From Pirellulaceae bacterium (lineage in GTDB: Bacteria > Planctomycetota > Planctomycetia > Pirellulales > Pirellulaceae): a DNA stretch of 64,000 nucleotides. Every line of letters begins with the position of its first letter. Positions within the stretch are counted from its first letter, which is position 1. The position numbers and the translations under genes were made by a program. The stretch spans positions 62,001-126,000 of the forward strand of contig JAHBXS010000005.1 in the NCBI GenBank assembly GCA_019636375.1, read 5' to 3'. Shown piece by piece: positions 43,522 to 56,187 of this stretch. The notes under the pieces were generated by a model. That model was not told the origin of the DNA. It made no database searches and was given only the letters and a program-made list of their open reading frames with translations.

Positions 43522-46188
43522 CTATACTTTGGCTCGTCGGCGGCGGCCAGCAACCATTGTTGCAACCATGGTCAGAATCAAGACGAGTGACGACGGCTCT
43601 GGAATTGCGTTGACAGTAAATTGCAAGGTATTACCGCCGCTAAACGCAAACGTTCCCATGAAACCGCCGCCGTTGGTGTATCCAAAATCGTCCAGATCAA
43701 AGTCTGTGCTGGCGAAAGTAATCAAGTCGTAGGTCTGACCGGCAACCCAGCCGTTATCGACAAAGGTGAAATCAAAGTTGCCGACTCCTGATTTGAGCAA
43801 GTCGCCGTTGACGCTGATCAAGTCCGACGATGCGGCGTCGAATCCGAGATCAAACAGGACCAAACCGCCAGCCCCCCAGGTCAGATTGTTGCCGAACGTC
43901 AGAGTTCCGGGAGAGACACCTGCTGAGAGTAAGGCACTGCCACCAAACAACACGTCACCAATAATGGTTCCATCGCCGCCAAGAATCCCCCCGGAAACCG
44001 TATTGGATGCTCCATTGAAAATCAATGTCGAGTTATCGAGGACATAGGTTGAGCCAGCGGTTTGCAAGAAGTTTCCGTTGACGGTGAGCTGTGTTCCCGA
44101 ACCCATTAGAATCAAACTACCCTGGTTCGCCAATCCACTGGCTGAGGTAGTAAATGTCCGTCCGCCCCGCAGTTCGAATTGGCCTGCACTGCCGATTGTG
44201 TTCAACGAGGCCAATGCACTGGTCGTGCCGGTGGTGGCGTTGTAAATGTTCGATCCCACACCGTTAAGCCGAACGTGGCCATTCAGGGTCTGCACGTTCA
44301 TGCCGGCAAGTCGCATGGTGCTGCCTGCATCAACGAAATAGGAACCGGCGGTTAATGTGCTACCCGAAAAATTGGTTAACAAGCCTGCCGACTCGACTCG
44401 CAATATGCCACCATTTGTCGCTTGAAAGACACCATTGTTAGTTTTCGCATTCGTATTCAGGAACAGCGTCGCCCCATTGATGTTGGCAGAAACCAAGCCG
44501 TTGTTGATTAAGCTGGCCGATACGGTTCCACCACCACGGATCGTGTGGTTCGCGCCATTGGTAATCGTCGCTCCTCCTGCGGTTGAGATTGTAGAATGGC
44601 CTGCACTACTAGGATTGGTGAGGACGACTGTACCGGCTCCACCAATCGTCAATGACTCTAAAGCTTGGACGGTTGTTGTTGTTGCAGAAGCCGGCAGGTT
44701 GACGGTGATGGTGCCGTTATTGATAAGTCCGCTGGAAAGATGCAAGCTCCCACCGGCCAACATATTCAGTGTTCCGTTATTCGTCACGCTGTTGAGAACG
44801 GTGGTGGTGCTTGCTAAAGTTCGGATTTCGCCTCCGTTCATTGTTTCCAAGACACCACCGGTAATTGAAGCTGAGTTGAGTTCGACGATTCCGTTATCTG
44901 CTCGAATGGTTCCATTGGAGTTATTGATGTTGGCTCCAATTCTCATTAGACCTCCACTGGTCGCTTGAAAGAAGTTATTGTTGGTTTTGTTGGAGTCGAT
45001 GATGTGCAATGTGGCGAGGTTCACATCTGCCGAGATCAGCCCATTATTGATCATGCTTGCCGAAATACTCCCGGTACCTCGAATCGTATGGCTCGCGCCG
45101 TGAGTAATCGTCGCGCCTCCCCCGGTACTGATGGCCGAGTGGGTAGTAACATTTCTATTGAGAACGATAGTTCCGACTCCGTCGATCGCCAAAGAGTCTA
45201 AAGCTTGTAGTGATGTTGCGGCCGCAATCGCATTTGAATTGACCGTAACCGTTCCGTTGTTGATAAATCCACTGGAAAGTTGTATGTTACCGCTTCCCAC
45301 GCTATTCATAATTCCGTTGTTCGTCACACCATTGAGAGTGCTCGTTGTGGATGCTAACACTCGGATTTCTCCGCCATTGAGGGTATCCAGAACTCCGCCT
45401 GTTATTGACGTCGAATTTAAATCGACTCGACCGTTATCACCTCGTAGGGTTCCACCGGAATTATTGATATTACTATTAACTTGAAGTACGCCGCCGTTGG
45501 ACGATTGAAAAATGCCATTGTTGGTTTTGTCGTTGCTGCTAAGAAACAATGTGCCGCCATTGACATTGGCGTTCACCAAGCCGTCATTAATTAAACTGGC
45601 CGACAAGACGCCTCGCCCTTGAATGGTGTGACCTAAAGCTTGGGTAACGGTTACGCCGCCCGAAGTGGATAGCTGGCTGTGCAGGCCTACATCACGATTG
45701 AGAGTGATGGAACCACTACCAGATATCATGCTATTATTCTGAAACACTAATGCCGTGTTTGAGCCCAAAGAATTTGAGTTGACGGAGATAACGCCGTCGT
45801 TGAAAAGATTGGCATTGATCGCCAAATTGCGGCCATTTAACATCTGGAGAGAATCCCCAGAGCTAATGCTTAGGTTTCGAACGTTTACAAAAGTCCCAAT
45901 CGGTGTATCCAATTCCACGGCCACATTGATACTTGTGTTGCCGTCGATGATAACATCAGTCGTCGCACTATTAGGCACCAAAAGGGTAGACCAATTACCC
46001 GCTGTGTTCCAGCCGCCGTTTCCCGCTACGTTCCAAATAGATTGGCCGTGACTAAAAGAGGCTTGGGATAGACAAACGAAACAAATTGCACCGATGAGAA
46101 ATTGGGATTGAATCCCGATGCAAATACTTTGAACCGCAGAGATCACGACTCTGCTGGACAGCGCATCAATTTGAACGGTCTTTTTCAT
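43522..46188 (-). CDS. PEP-CTERM protein with 180-residue tandem repeats
   Basis: The 888-residue product (ATG at 46188; a TTG five codons upstream is possible) has a signal peptide, then Gly/Asn/Thr-rich beta-helix sequence, and ends with a PEP-CTERM sorting signal: PEPSS, a hydrophobic helix, then RRRR. PEP-CTERM proteins are processed by an exosortase and displayed at the surface. Two perfect-length 180-residue modules, counted from the TTG frame at 135-314 and 315-494, and a third partial one show the same landmarks (SISASMINNGL, NINNSNGT, SITGGVLETMNGGEIR). Probably an adhesin or matrix component. It is divergent from the ECF sigma/kinase pair. Confidence 0.85.
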   Translation of the reverse strand: MKKTVQIDALSSRVVISAVQSICIGIQSQFLIGAICFVCLSQASFSHGQSIWNVAGNGGWNTAGNWSTLLVPNSATTDVIIDGNTSINVAVELDTPIGTFVNVRNLSISSGDSLQMLNGRNLAINANLFNDGVISVNSNSLGSNTALVFQNNSMISGSGSITLNRDVGLHSQLSTSGGVTVTQALGHTIQGRGVLSASLINDGLVNANVNGGTLFLSSNDKTNNGIFQSSNGGVLQVNSNINNSGGTLRGDNGRVDLNSTSITGGVLDTLNGGEIRVLASTTSTLNGVTNNGIMNSVGSGNIQLSSGFINNGTVTVNSNAIAAATSLQALDSLAIDGVGTIVLNRNVTTHSAISTGGGATITHGASHTIRGTGSISASMINNGLISADVNLATLHIIDSNKTNNNFFQATSGGLMRIGANINNSNGTIRADNGIVELNSASITGGVLETMNGGEIRTLASTTTVLNSVTNNGTLNMLAGGSLHLSSGLINNGTITVNLPASATTTTVQALESLTIGGAGTVVLTNPSSAGHSTISTAGGATITNGANHTIRGGGTVSASLINNGLVSANINGATLFLNTNAKTNNGVFQATNGGILRVESAGLLTNFSGSTLTAGSYFVDAGSTMRLAGMNVQTLNGHVRLNGVGSNIYNATTGTTSALASLNTIGSAGQFELRGGRTFTTSASGLANQGSLILMGSGTQLTVNGNFLQTAGSTYVLDNSTLIFNGASNTVSGGILGGDGTIIGDVLFGGSALLSAGVSPGTLTFGNNLTWGAGGLVLFDLGFDAASSDLISVNGDLLKSGVGNFDFTFVDNGWVAGQTYDLITFASTDFDLDDFGYTNGGGFMGTFAFSGGNTLQFTVNAIPEPSSLVLILTMVATMVAGRRRRAKV
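44381..45801 (-). repeat. 540-bp tandem repeats inside the PEP-CTERM gene
   Basis: Unit 1 is 45801-45262, unit 2 is 45261-44722, and a partial unit 3 starts at 44721 and fades at about 44381. Each full unit encodes exactly 180 residues with no insertions or deletions, but the DNA has diverged, pointing to old duplications under selection rather than recent slippage. Confidence 0.8.
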
Positions 46189-46461
46189 AATTGCGTTACT
46201 CAAAAAAATGGAATGACTTGGTTGGGTGGCTGTTGTGGGTTCAGTTCTTAACCCTCTACTTTTTAAAAATGCAGCGAATCGAACGAAACAGCCAATTGCT
46301 TATGGAGAAGTACAGGCGAGAGACACTGGTCTATCAAACTTTTGTCTAATTCTTTAACAAAACTGGAAAAATACTTGCGTCCAAAGTAGTCTCATGGGAA
46401 AATCAAAAAAAATCGTGATAGATTCCGTTTGTTCATTTGTACTAATACAGGGCCGCTGTCC

Positions 46462-47103
46462 ATGACCGCCACCACGTCTCCCAGTTTGTTGCTGCGTATC
46501 AGAAACGCGCAAGACAACGGAGCTTGGCAGGAATTCACGGACTTGTACTCCCCGGTTATTCGCGATTACTGTTTGCGAGAAAGGCTGCAATCCAGCGACG
46601 CCGACGATATCGTTCAGGATGTCATGTCGATGGTCAGCAGTGCGATTCGAAATTTTGAATATGATCCCGCCAAAGGCCGATTTCGTTCTTGGCTGGGAAC
46701 CATTACCGCCAATCGAATTCGAAATCATTTCGCCAAACTGTCCAACCGCAATCACCGATCACTAAACGGAATTGACTCGGGAGCAACTCAGGTTTCCAAT
46801 TCCCAGGCCTATGTCGATCCAGATTCGGCCTGGGTGGAACTGTTTACCGAACGAGTCTTCCAGGTCGCCTGGACGAGAATTCGGCCAGAGATTTCCGAAG
46901 TACAATGCAGTTGCTTTGAGGCCACCTGGGTCCGCAACGAGGATGCGGCTGACGTGGCAAAATCAATGAAAATTCCAGTACACCAAGTCTATGTCAACAA
47001 GTCGCGCGTGCTCAAACGACTGGAAGCCGAAGTTCGTGTCCTGGCAGAAGAAATCCCCTTTTCAGACAGCGTAGAACCACATGACGGAGCAAGTTCGATC
47101 TGA
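46462..47103 (+). CDS. ECF-type RNA polymerase sigma factor
   Basis: This 213-residue product shows sigma region 2 (DLYSPVIRDYC, DADDIVQDVMSMVSSAI, FRSWLGTITANRIRNHF) and region 4 (FEATWVRNEDAADVAKSMKIPVHQVYVNKSRVLKRLE), typical of planctomycete ECF factors encoded with Ser/Thr kinases. The ATG at 46462 is preferred to a TTG at 46429. Its 3' end overlaps the kinase gene by 23 bp, so they are translated together, and the kinase N-terminus probably holds its anti-sigma domain. Confidence 0.9.
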   Translation: MTATTSPSLLLRIRNAQDNGAWQEFTDLYSPVIRDYCLRERLQSSDADDIVQDVMSMVSSAIRNFEYDPAKGRFRSWLGTITANRIRNHFAKLSNRNHRSLNGIDSGATQVSNSQAYVDPDSAWVELFTERVFQVAWTRIRPEISEVQCSCFEATWVRNEDAADVAKSMKIPVHQVYVNKSRVLKRLEAEVRVLAEEIPFSDSVEPHDGASSI

Positions 47104-49774
47104 ATCACGCCCCTCGATCACGGCAGCAACGCCGGCTTGCCCAGATCGCGACACGTTGATTCAGTTCTTGTCAGAAACGCAGGAAATAGACGCCGATCTG
47201 ACTTGCCATATCGAATCTTGCAAACGGTGCCGCAGCCTGCTCGATCAAATCTCGGAATCTGGACTGCTAAAGGAATATCGTCGTTCGGCTCGCAAACGGC
47301 TCCAGACACTCCCCGCACTCGAACCGCCTTCAAAGCCCGGCGATTTGGGCAGCCTTGGTGATTTGGCAATCGAGTCCATACTCGGACGCGGCGGGATGGG
47401 GATCGTATTTCGCGGTCGAGATACGCGGCTGGGCCGCGAAGTGGCTGTCAAATTTGTCCGTCCAGGCAGCAGTGCCGAAACCGAAAAAAGATTTGCCCGC
47501 GAAGCCCGCGCGGTCGCCGCATTGCAGCACCCCAACATCGTGCCCATCTACCACATCGGACAATCCGATCACGGGCAAGACTTCATAGTCATGCCCTTGA
47601 TTCAGGGACAAACATTGAGGTCGATGCTAGATGACGGCGAACTTGAGCTCAGACAGGCCGCAACCATCATTCGCCAAATCGCCGACGCACTGGCGGCCGC
47701 TCATCAAGCGGGCCTCGTGCATCGCGATGTCAAACCGGCGAACATCCTGTTAGACGAGGTCGATCAGCATGCCAAAATCATGGACTTTGGGCTGGTCCAG
47801 GTCTCGGAAGAGCAAACCCTGACTGCAGCCGACATCATTTGCGGCACGCCGGAATATATGAGCCCCGAACAAGCTACGCTCGGCGATCAAGTTGACCGCC
47901 GCAGCGATATTTATAGCCTTGGCGTGACGCTGTACGAGTGTCTAACCGGTATCGTTCCGTTCCGAGGCCGACCTCTTGAGTTGATCGATCAACACCGAGT
48001 CTCCACGCCCGTCGCGCCGCAGCGATTGAATCGCCGGGTGCCCGCCGATTTAGAAACGATTTGCCTGAAGGCATTGCGAAAAGACCCGACGGATCGCTAT
48101 CAGACGATGGAGGAAATGCGAGATGACTTGCAGCGGTTCCTCGACGGCAAACCGATTCTGGCTCGGCCCGTTTCAGCCGCGCAAAAATTTCGCTTGTGGT
48201 GTCGCCGAAATCCACGTTTGGCATTAGCACTCACATCCGCAATAGGATCGTTGCTTGTGGGCACGATTGTCAGTACGGTGCTGTGGTTGCAATCAAAAAG
48301 CTTGGCGGAGGAACTGGGCGTTAACCAACTGCAGCTTCAAACGGCTTTGCAGACTTCGGAATCCCAACGAGCACAGGCCGAAAGGCGATTTGACGAACTG
48401 CGAAAACTGGCCAACGAGTTGTTGTTTGAAATCTATCCTCAAATCGAGTTTTTGGAAAATTCGCTGGGTGCCCGCCAAGCGATCGTTACGAGTGCCCTGG
48501 GCTATTTGGACGGTTTGCATCAAGAGGCCAGCGGCGATCTGGAATTGCAAGCCGAACTGGCGACGGCCTACGAAAAAGTTGGAGACCTGTACGGCATGTT
48601 GGGCAATTCCAACTTTGGCGACAAGTCTGCCGGATTGGAAAGCTATCGCAAGGCACAGCAACTCCGCCAAGCTGTCTTTGATGCAGAGCCAAACAATCCG
48701 AGAAATATCGAGAAACTAGCTCACAATCACTACGTCGTCGCTCGAACGGTTTGGATGACCGACGAAATCCAAGAAGCCGAACAAATCTTTGAACTCAGCA
48801 TCGCGATGCAACGACTGCTGTGCGCAGCAGAACCAGAATCCGAGCGAAATCAAAACAAATTGGCGACGATTCTAATTGACTACGCAAACGTGCCGACTTG
48901 GGAGGGACAATACGAACGGGCCTCCAGTTTGTTTGACGAGGCTCAGCAAATTCTGGATGGCCTGATCGAGCGCGACCCTGAAAACGGCAATTACAAGAAA
49001 ACTTTGACGCGATTGCTGCGTGCCGCAAGCAAAATCCATATCAGCGGAGGCGATATCGCGGAGGGCGAAGCCAAATTGATCAGGGCGATCGAGATGGGGC
49101 AAGACCTGATTCAAATCTATCCCGACGATTTTTCGGTCGAACGCAGCGTATGGTTGTCCCGATTCATGCTGGGAGAGTACTACATCAAGAACAAAGTGAT
49201 AGACAAGGTCGTCCCCGCTTGTCTGGCAACAATCGATTTTCCCAAAGCGGTCGTCGAGCGTGAGCCAGCGAATGCGTTCGTCGCCGTTGATTTGGCGATC
49301 TCCTATTTCAATCTGGCTCGCAGTTATCGAATGAACGAGGATTATGAGGCGGCGATTGAGCAGACTGAAAACGCTCTCGCGGTGATGCAAAATCTCGTCG
49401 ACGTTCATCCAGACGACAAAGAGTATCAGCGCAACCTGGCGATCTACTTGACCGAAATCGCTTCGTCACAACTCAAATTGAATCAACCCGCACAAGCCCT
49501 CGAAAATGCCAATCGCGCGATTGGGGTTATGGAAAAACTGTCCGAATCGAGCTCAGGCACCAGTTCGAACAAATACGATTTATCAATGGCCCATCGCGCT
49601 GCCGCCGAAGCCCAGTATCATCTCGGCAATCGAGAGCAAGCGATCCACTCGATAGACTTCGCGATTGAATTAGCCATAGAAGTTCTCAATTCAGGCAGTC
49701 CGCTAGTCGCCGAGGAACTGATACAGGAACTGACCGCAGAGAAAGTGATTTACCGCGAAGCCATGTCCAAATAG
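47081..49774 (+). CDS. Ser/Thr protein kinase with N-terminal zinc anti-sigma motif and TPR tail
   Basis: The N-terminus carries a zinc anti-sigma motif, H43-x3-C47-x2-C50 (HIESCKRC). A Hanks-type kinase follows: glycine loop GRGGMG at 102-107, VAVKF with Lys124, HRDVKPAN near 213, DFG near 234 and CGTPEYMSPEQA. A transmembrane segment at about 381-406 (ALTSAIGSLLVGTIVSTVLWL) is followed by a helical TPR-type region to residue 897 that would lie outside the membrane and sense an input. It overlaps the ECF gene by 23 bp. Likely model: the kinase's anti-sigma motif holds the sigma factor and signalling frees it; this is inferred. Confidence 0.9.
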   Translation: MTEQVRSESRPSITAATPACPDRDTLIQFLSETQEIDADLTCHIESCKRCRSLLDQISESGLLKEYRRSARKRLQTLPALEPPSKPGDLGSLGDLAIESILGRGGMGIVFRGRDTRLGREVAVKFVRPGSSAETEKRFAREARAVAALQHPNIVPIYHIGQSDHGQDFIVMPLIQGQTLRSMLDDGELELRQAATIIRQIADALAAAHQAGLVHRDVKPANILLDEVDQHAKIMDFGLVQVSEEQTLTAADIICGTPEYMSPEQATLGDQVDRRSDIYSLGVTLYECLTGIVPFRGRPLELIDQHRVSTPVAPQRLNRRVPADLETICLKALRKDPTDRYQTMEEMRDDLQRFLDGKPILARPVSAAQKFRLWCRRNPRLALALTSAIGSLLVGTIVSTVLWLQSKSLAEELGVNQLQLQTALQTSESQRAQAERRFDELRKLANELLFEIYPQIEFLENSLGARQAIVTSALGYLDGLHQEASGDLELQAELATAYEKVGDLYGMLGNSNFGDKSAGLESYRKAQQLRQAVFDAEPNNPRNIEKLAHNHYVVARTVWMTDEIQEAEQIFELSIAMQRLLCAAEPESERNQNKLATILIDYANVPTWEGQYERASSLFDEAQQILDGLIERDPENGNYKKTLTRLLRAASKIHISGGDIAEGEAKLIRAIEMGQDLIQIYPDDFSVERSVWLSRFMLGEYYIKNKVIDKVVPACLATIDFPKAVVEREPANAFVAVDLAISYFNLARSYRMNEDYEAAIEQTENALAVMQNLVDVHPDDKEYQRNLAIYLTEIASSQLKLNQPAQALENANRAIGVMEKLSESSSGTSSNKYDLSMAHRAAAEAQYHLGNREQAIHSIDFAIELAIEVLNSGSPLVAEELIQELTAEKVIYREAMSK

Positions 49775-49777
49775 TCC

Positions 49778-50260
49778 TTACCAGCGGTGGAACGCGGGGT
49801 GGCCTTCTTTGACGGCGACGAAAATGCCTCGGCAGCGAGCGGTGACGAGCTCGCCAGCAGAGATCGTTCCGTCGACGGTGACGCGACGGTCCGAAGCGTC
49901 TACCACCCAGGCACGCAGTTCCAGCGGGCCAGCAATCGGCGTGGGATGCTCCATTTTGATCGTGTACTCGGCAGTCACTGTAGTGGGTGGGGCGGGGAGA
50001 TTTAGGCGTTTCATCAGATGGCAACATGCCATCCAGTTGCAATGGCAATCGAGGAGCGTGCCGATGACCCCGCCGTTAAGCATCCCTTCGAACGCTTGGT
50101 GTTTTTTTTCTGCTTGGAAATGAGCCACCAACTGGTCCCCTTCGAGGTAGCTCTTCAGTTGCAGTCCGTCAGGATTCGCCGGGCCGCAGCCGTAGCAGAT
50201 CAAGCGCGGAGCAAAGCGGTCTTGGACACAGAATTCTTCGCTCATGGGCAAACTCATCAT
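49778..50260 (-). CDS. PaaI-like hotdog-fold thioesterase
   Basis: This 160-residue hotdog protein has CYGCGPANPDGLQLK, then FQAEKKHQAFEGMLNGGVIGTLLDCHCNWMA and TVTAEYTIKMEHPTPIAGPLELRAWV, the PaaI/acyl-CoA thioesterase pattern. It probably hydrolyses acyl-CoA or acyl-ACP thioesters in the cytoplasm; the substrate is unknown. It is convergent with the kinase gene, only 3 bp apart, and sits just downstream of a methyltransferase gene, with which it may be co-transcribed. Confidence 0.82.
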   Translation of the reverse strand: MMSLPMSEEFCVQDRFAPRLICYGCGPANPDGLQLKSYLEGDQLVAHFQAEKKHQAFEGMLNGGVIGTLLDCHCNWMACCHLMKRLNLPAPPTTVTAEYTIKMEHPTPIAGPLELRAWVVDASDRRVTVDGTISAGELVTARCRGIFVAVKEGHPAFHRW

Positions 50261-50273
50261 CTGGTTCGGTCAA

Positions 50274-51242
50274 TTAAGTAGGCTTTCGCATCACGACCAC
50301 CGCTTGGTGGAAGTGGTGACGGGGAAGTATCTCTAGGATTTCAAAGAACCTTCCCCAAACTCGCTGGATGTAGGGAGTCGCATGAAAGACTTGGCTGCCG
50401 TAGGGGCCTTGGCGATTGAACCAAAACACCATGCGTTCCGCAGGAAGGTCACCGGCAAGTTTTGTGTTGATGTCCGTGTCCGCAGCAACGAGCGATTGGT
50501 AATGGCGGCTAAGGGCTCCGGATTCGCCAGAAGACTCGGTGCGGAGGTCTTCCCAAGTCGCTTCGTTGTGGATGGTCAAGTAGGCCATGCCACCAGGACG
50601 TAGGACTCGTCGCAGCTCACAAAGCCAAGTTGATTCGAAAGTGTCCAGATGGGTAAACACCGAAAATGCCGTGACCAAATCGAAAAAATTGTCTTCGATG
50701 GGGAGGGAAGGAATCGCCGGATTGAAGACCGCTTTGATTTCGGGGAGGTACGATTCGAGCCAGCGAATGTGGCGATAGTTTAGATCGCTTCCCCAAAGCT
50801 CAATTTTCTCGTCGGCAATTGCCGCCGCGTTTGCAGCCACAAAGTGCCGTAGAACGCGGCCGGTGGCGCAGCCAAAATCAAAAATACGGTGCGGTTTTAG
50901 TTGATGGCGTTGGCACGCGGAGATGACTTTCAAGTAGTCGAGGCAACCCGAAGCCCAGTACCGCCAAGCGAACGGAGCATAGCCTTCACGATCTTTTTGA
51001 GCCGGGATAGCGTTTTTGTCGCGCTGGACTAGATGCTCAAGAGAATCAACTCCCGTTTCTAGTAAGAGTTTGGGAGGAACAATCCGTTTGATCCGCAGAA
51101 GTTCGTCCGGACTAATGGCGGATATTGGCGGTTCGTTTTCGAACGGGGCCGAATCCCAGGGCTTTTCGGAGACTTTGAGTTCCCAGCGTTCGGTGGGTGG
51201 ATATTCGGGAGAATTCTGCGGATTGCCGGGGTTTTCGGACAT
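50274..51242 (-). CDS. Class I SAM-dependent methyltransferase
   Basis: The 322-residue product (ATG at 51242, preferred to a TTG at 51257) has motif I FDFGCATGRVLRHF, an acidic post-motif II residue in ELWGSDLNYRHIRWLE, and NFFDLVTAFSVFTHLD plus LRRVLRPGGMAYLTIHNE as motifs IV-V. The N-terminal 110 residues and the C-terminal 60 are extra to the Rossmann-like core. The substrate is unknown; relatives include polysaccharide-linked and small-molecule methyltransferases. It reads away from tRNA-Arg upstream. Confidence 0.82.
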   Translation of the reverse strand: MSENPGNPQNSPEYPPTERWELKVSEKPWDSAPFENEPPISAISPDELLRIKRIVPPKLLLETGVDSLEHLVQRDKNAIPAQKDREGYAPFAWRYWASGCLDYLKVISACQRHQLKPHRIFDFGCATGRVLRHFVAANAAAIADEKIELWGSDLNYRHIRWLESYLPEIKAVFNPAIPSLPIEDNFFDLVTAFSVFTHLDTFESTWLCELRRVLRPGGMAYLTIHNEATWEDLRTESSGESGALSRHYQSLVAADTDINTKLAGDLPAERMVFWFNRQGPYGSQVFHATPYIQRVWGRFFEILEILPRHHFHQAVVVMRKPT

Positions 51243-51277
51243 TTTTCCGTGGCACAAAAGCCAAAAAATTTAGAGAG

Positions 51278-51350
51278 CGCGCCCGGCAGGACTCGAACCT
51301 GCAACCCTCGGTTCCGAAGACCGATGCTCTATCCATTGAGCTACGGACGC
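51278..51350 (-). tRNA. tRNA-Arg (anticodon UCG)
   Basis: A full cloverleaf is visible on the minus strand: acceptor stem GCGTCCG pairing with CGGGCGC, D-arm with AGCTCAATGGATAGAGC, anticodon stem-loop with loop CTTCGGA and anticodon TCG (reading CGA), and T-loop GTTCGAGTC. Length is 73 nt including the discriminator G; the CCA end is not encoded. Confidence 0.95.
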
Positions 51351-52340
51351 TGAACTTTGCTACCACTGGTTAGAATCATGTGGCGAGCGAGGATTATTGC
51401 CGTTCGCTACTAATTTGACAAGGTGGAGTGGAACAGAGACTATTTCGAGTCGAAATACACGCACGAAAAACCGCAGCCAGACGTCACATCGCTGAAGAGG
51501 AAAGAATGTCAACAAAAATTCCGGTTTTTCGGAACCATTTTTGACTGGGCCTGTCCAATGTACTGCTGTGTCAATTTGGCGGATCAAGAATTCGCTTGGT
51601 TTGGCCGAAAATAGAACTTCGGATAAAAAAACACCGGCTTTTCCCAGGTTTTTATCGACCTACGGGGACAAAAGAACTTTTTTTAACGGGGGCCTTGTGA
51701 AACCGACGCGAGTCGGTATATTCAGGGCATCAGTTGGTCACAGCGAGAGGCGATGAGATCGGCTTTGGAAAATTTCGAAATTTTCTTCGAGATGGCCTTT
51801 ACAAGCCAATCCAAGTCGTTAGAATCCTTGGCTCGCTGAAAACGAAATCGCTCACCTCTTGAGCATTTCTATTGCAATCTGAGAGATGCCTTTAAAGTTT
51901 GTTCGGTTTTTTCCGATGAGCTTTTTGGGGCAGATGCGAGAGTGTCTGCGGTTGGCATCGGTCAAGGTTCATCGAATCAAAGTGTCGCGTTGAGCGTACG
52001 CCTGGTTGGTGAGGATTGACCGCTTTCAACCGAAGGCTTGCTGGCTCGATCCAGCGAAAATGATCTTTGACAATTGGTTTGTGATAATCGATGGCATCTA
52101 GCAGCGATGTCTGTCGGTCTCGTAGTGGGTTCTGCCCAATTCTTTGACTGGCGACGTTGTTGTTTTATTAAACCACTCTTATGTTAGCGCCTGTTCAGGG
52201 CTGGCCGCTTGCGGTTGGTCTTGGACAAGTACGAAAGTTAAAGAGCGAATATATCGTTACAAAGTTTTTAATAGCAACTTAGGTTCGATTCGATTTGGCT
52301 AGGACGTGTAAACGGAAGGCTGGAGAGGGTTGAATTTATG
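51351..52340 (+). other. Long rRNA leader region with candidate promoter
   Basis: This roughly 1-kb stretch precedes 23S and has no credible ORF and no 16S rRNA. TTGTGA (51695-51700), a 16-bp spacer and TATATT (51717-51722) resemble a sigma-70 promoter, giving a leader of about 610 nt. Otherwise it holds unassigned sequence that may be processing signals. Confidence 0.5.
51695..51722 (+). promoter_or_regulatory. Candidate rrn (23S-5S) promoter
   Basis: A TTGTGA element, a 16-bp spacer and TATATT match sigma-70 consensus well. A CGAC/GTCG palindrome (CCGACGCGAGTCGG) occupies the spacer. It is the best promoter-like sequence upstream of 23S. Confidence 0.5.
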
Positions 52341-55545
<3,205 letters not shown>

Positions 55546-55696
55546 CATATATTCAGGTCTCTTCGCATTCACGTTCAATCGTGTTTGCGGCGTTAGCATC
55601 TAAGTGGTTAATTTAAATTTGGTACGCTGTCGAAATATCACAAACCATGTCAAGACAACCAAAGTCCGGAGGGGTGAATAAGCCCTCCGGATTTCT

Positions 55697-55805
55697 TCCG
55701 GTGACTATATCGGAGTGGTCACACCTGTTCCCATCCCGAACACAGAAGTTAAGCACTCCGAGCCGATGATAGTGCCCACAAGTGCGAAAGTAGGTCTTGC
55801 CGGAT
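55697..55805 (+). rRNA. rrf: 5S ribosomal RNA
   Basis: The ends pair (TCCGG with CCGGA), and the internal sequence holds the 5S core CACCTGTTCCCATCCCGAAC and AAGTTAAGC. It lies about 150 bp after 23S in the same transcription unit; the spacer contains no tRNA. Confidence 0.93.
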
Positions 55806-55814
55806 TATTTAAAA

Positions 55815-55847
55815 ACTCCCGTTGGTTTTCCAACGGGAGTTTTTTTG
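55815..55847 (+). terminator. Strong intrinsic terminator of the 23S-5S operon
   Basis: ACTCCCGTTG and CAACGGGAGT form a perfect 10-bp stem around a short T-rich loop, followed directly by six T. It lies 10 bp after 5S. Confidence 0.92.
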
Positions 55848-56187
55848 TGCGCCCGCGAAAGTCTACACTTGCAAGCCAATCGCAATCACTCAACTTGGTT
55901 TACGCAAGACCTTAATTTTTTCAAAATTTTGAGATCCAAATTTCGGGCTTCTCTTACAAATCGCCGTTAAAAAACGGTGCTTCGGCGTAAATCGAGGGCA
56001 ACTTCACGATGCGAAAACTTCTATGATTTTTTGAATCCGCACCAAGAAACCGTCGCAATGCCGTGGCGCTCGCCGTGTTCAAAAATTTCTCTCAAAGTGT
56101 AGAATACGCCATGTCAGCTTTAGTCTAAAAGATTGATGATTAAAGCACCTTAAATTTTAAAACGAAGTTCGGCTTTGGGAGCGCGAC
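55848..56187 (+). promoter_or_regulatory. katG upstream region with candidate promoter
   Basis: In this 340-bp gap, TTCAAA (56078-56083), a 16-bp spacer and TAGAAT (56100-56105) form a moderate promoter candidate about 80 bp before katG. No convincing OxyR, PerR or Fur site was recognised. Confidence 0.3.

Noticed and set aside
51351..52340. 16S rRNA upstream of 23S
   Set aside because: The stretch is too short (about 990 bp) and contains none of the 16S conserved segments.
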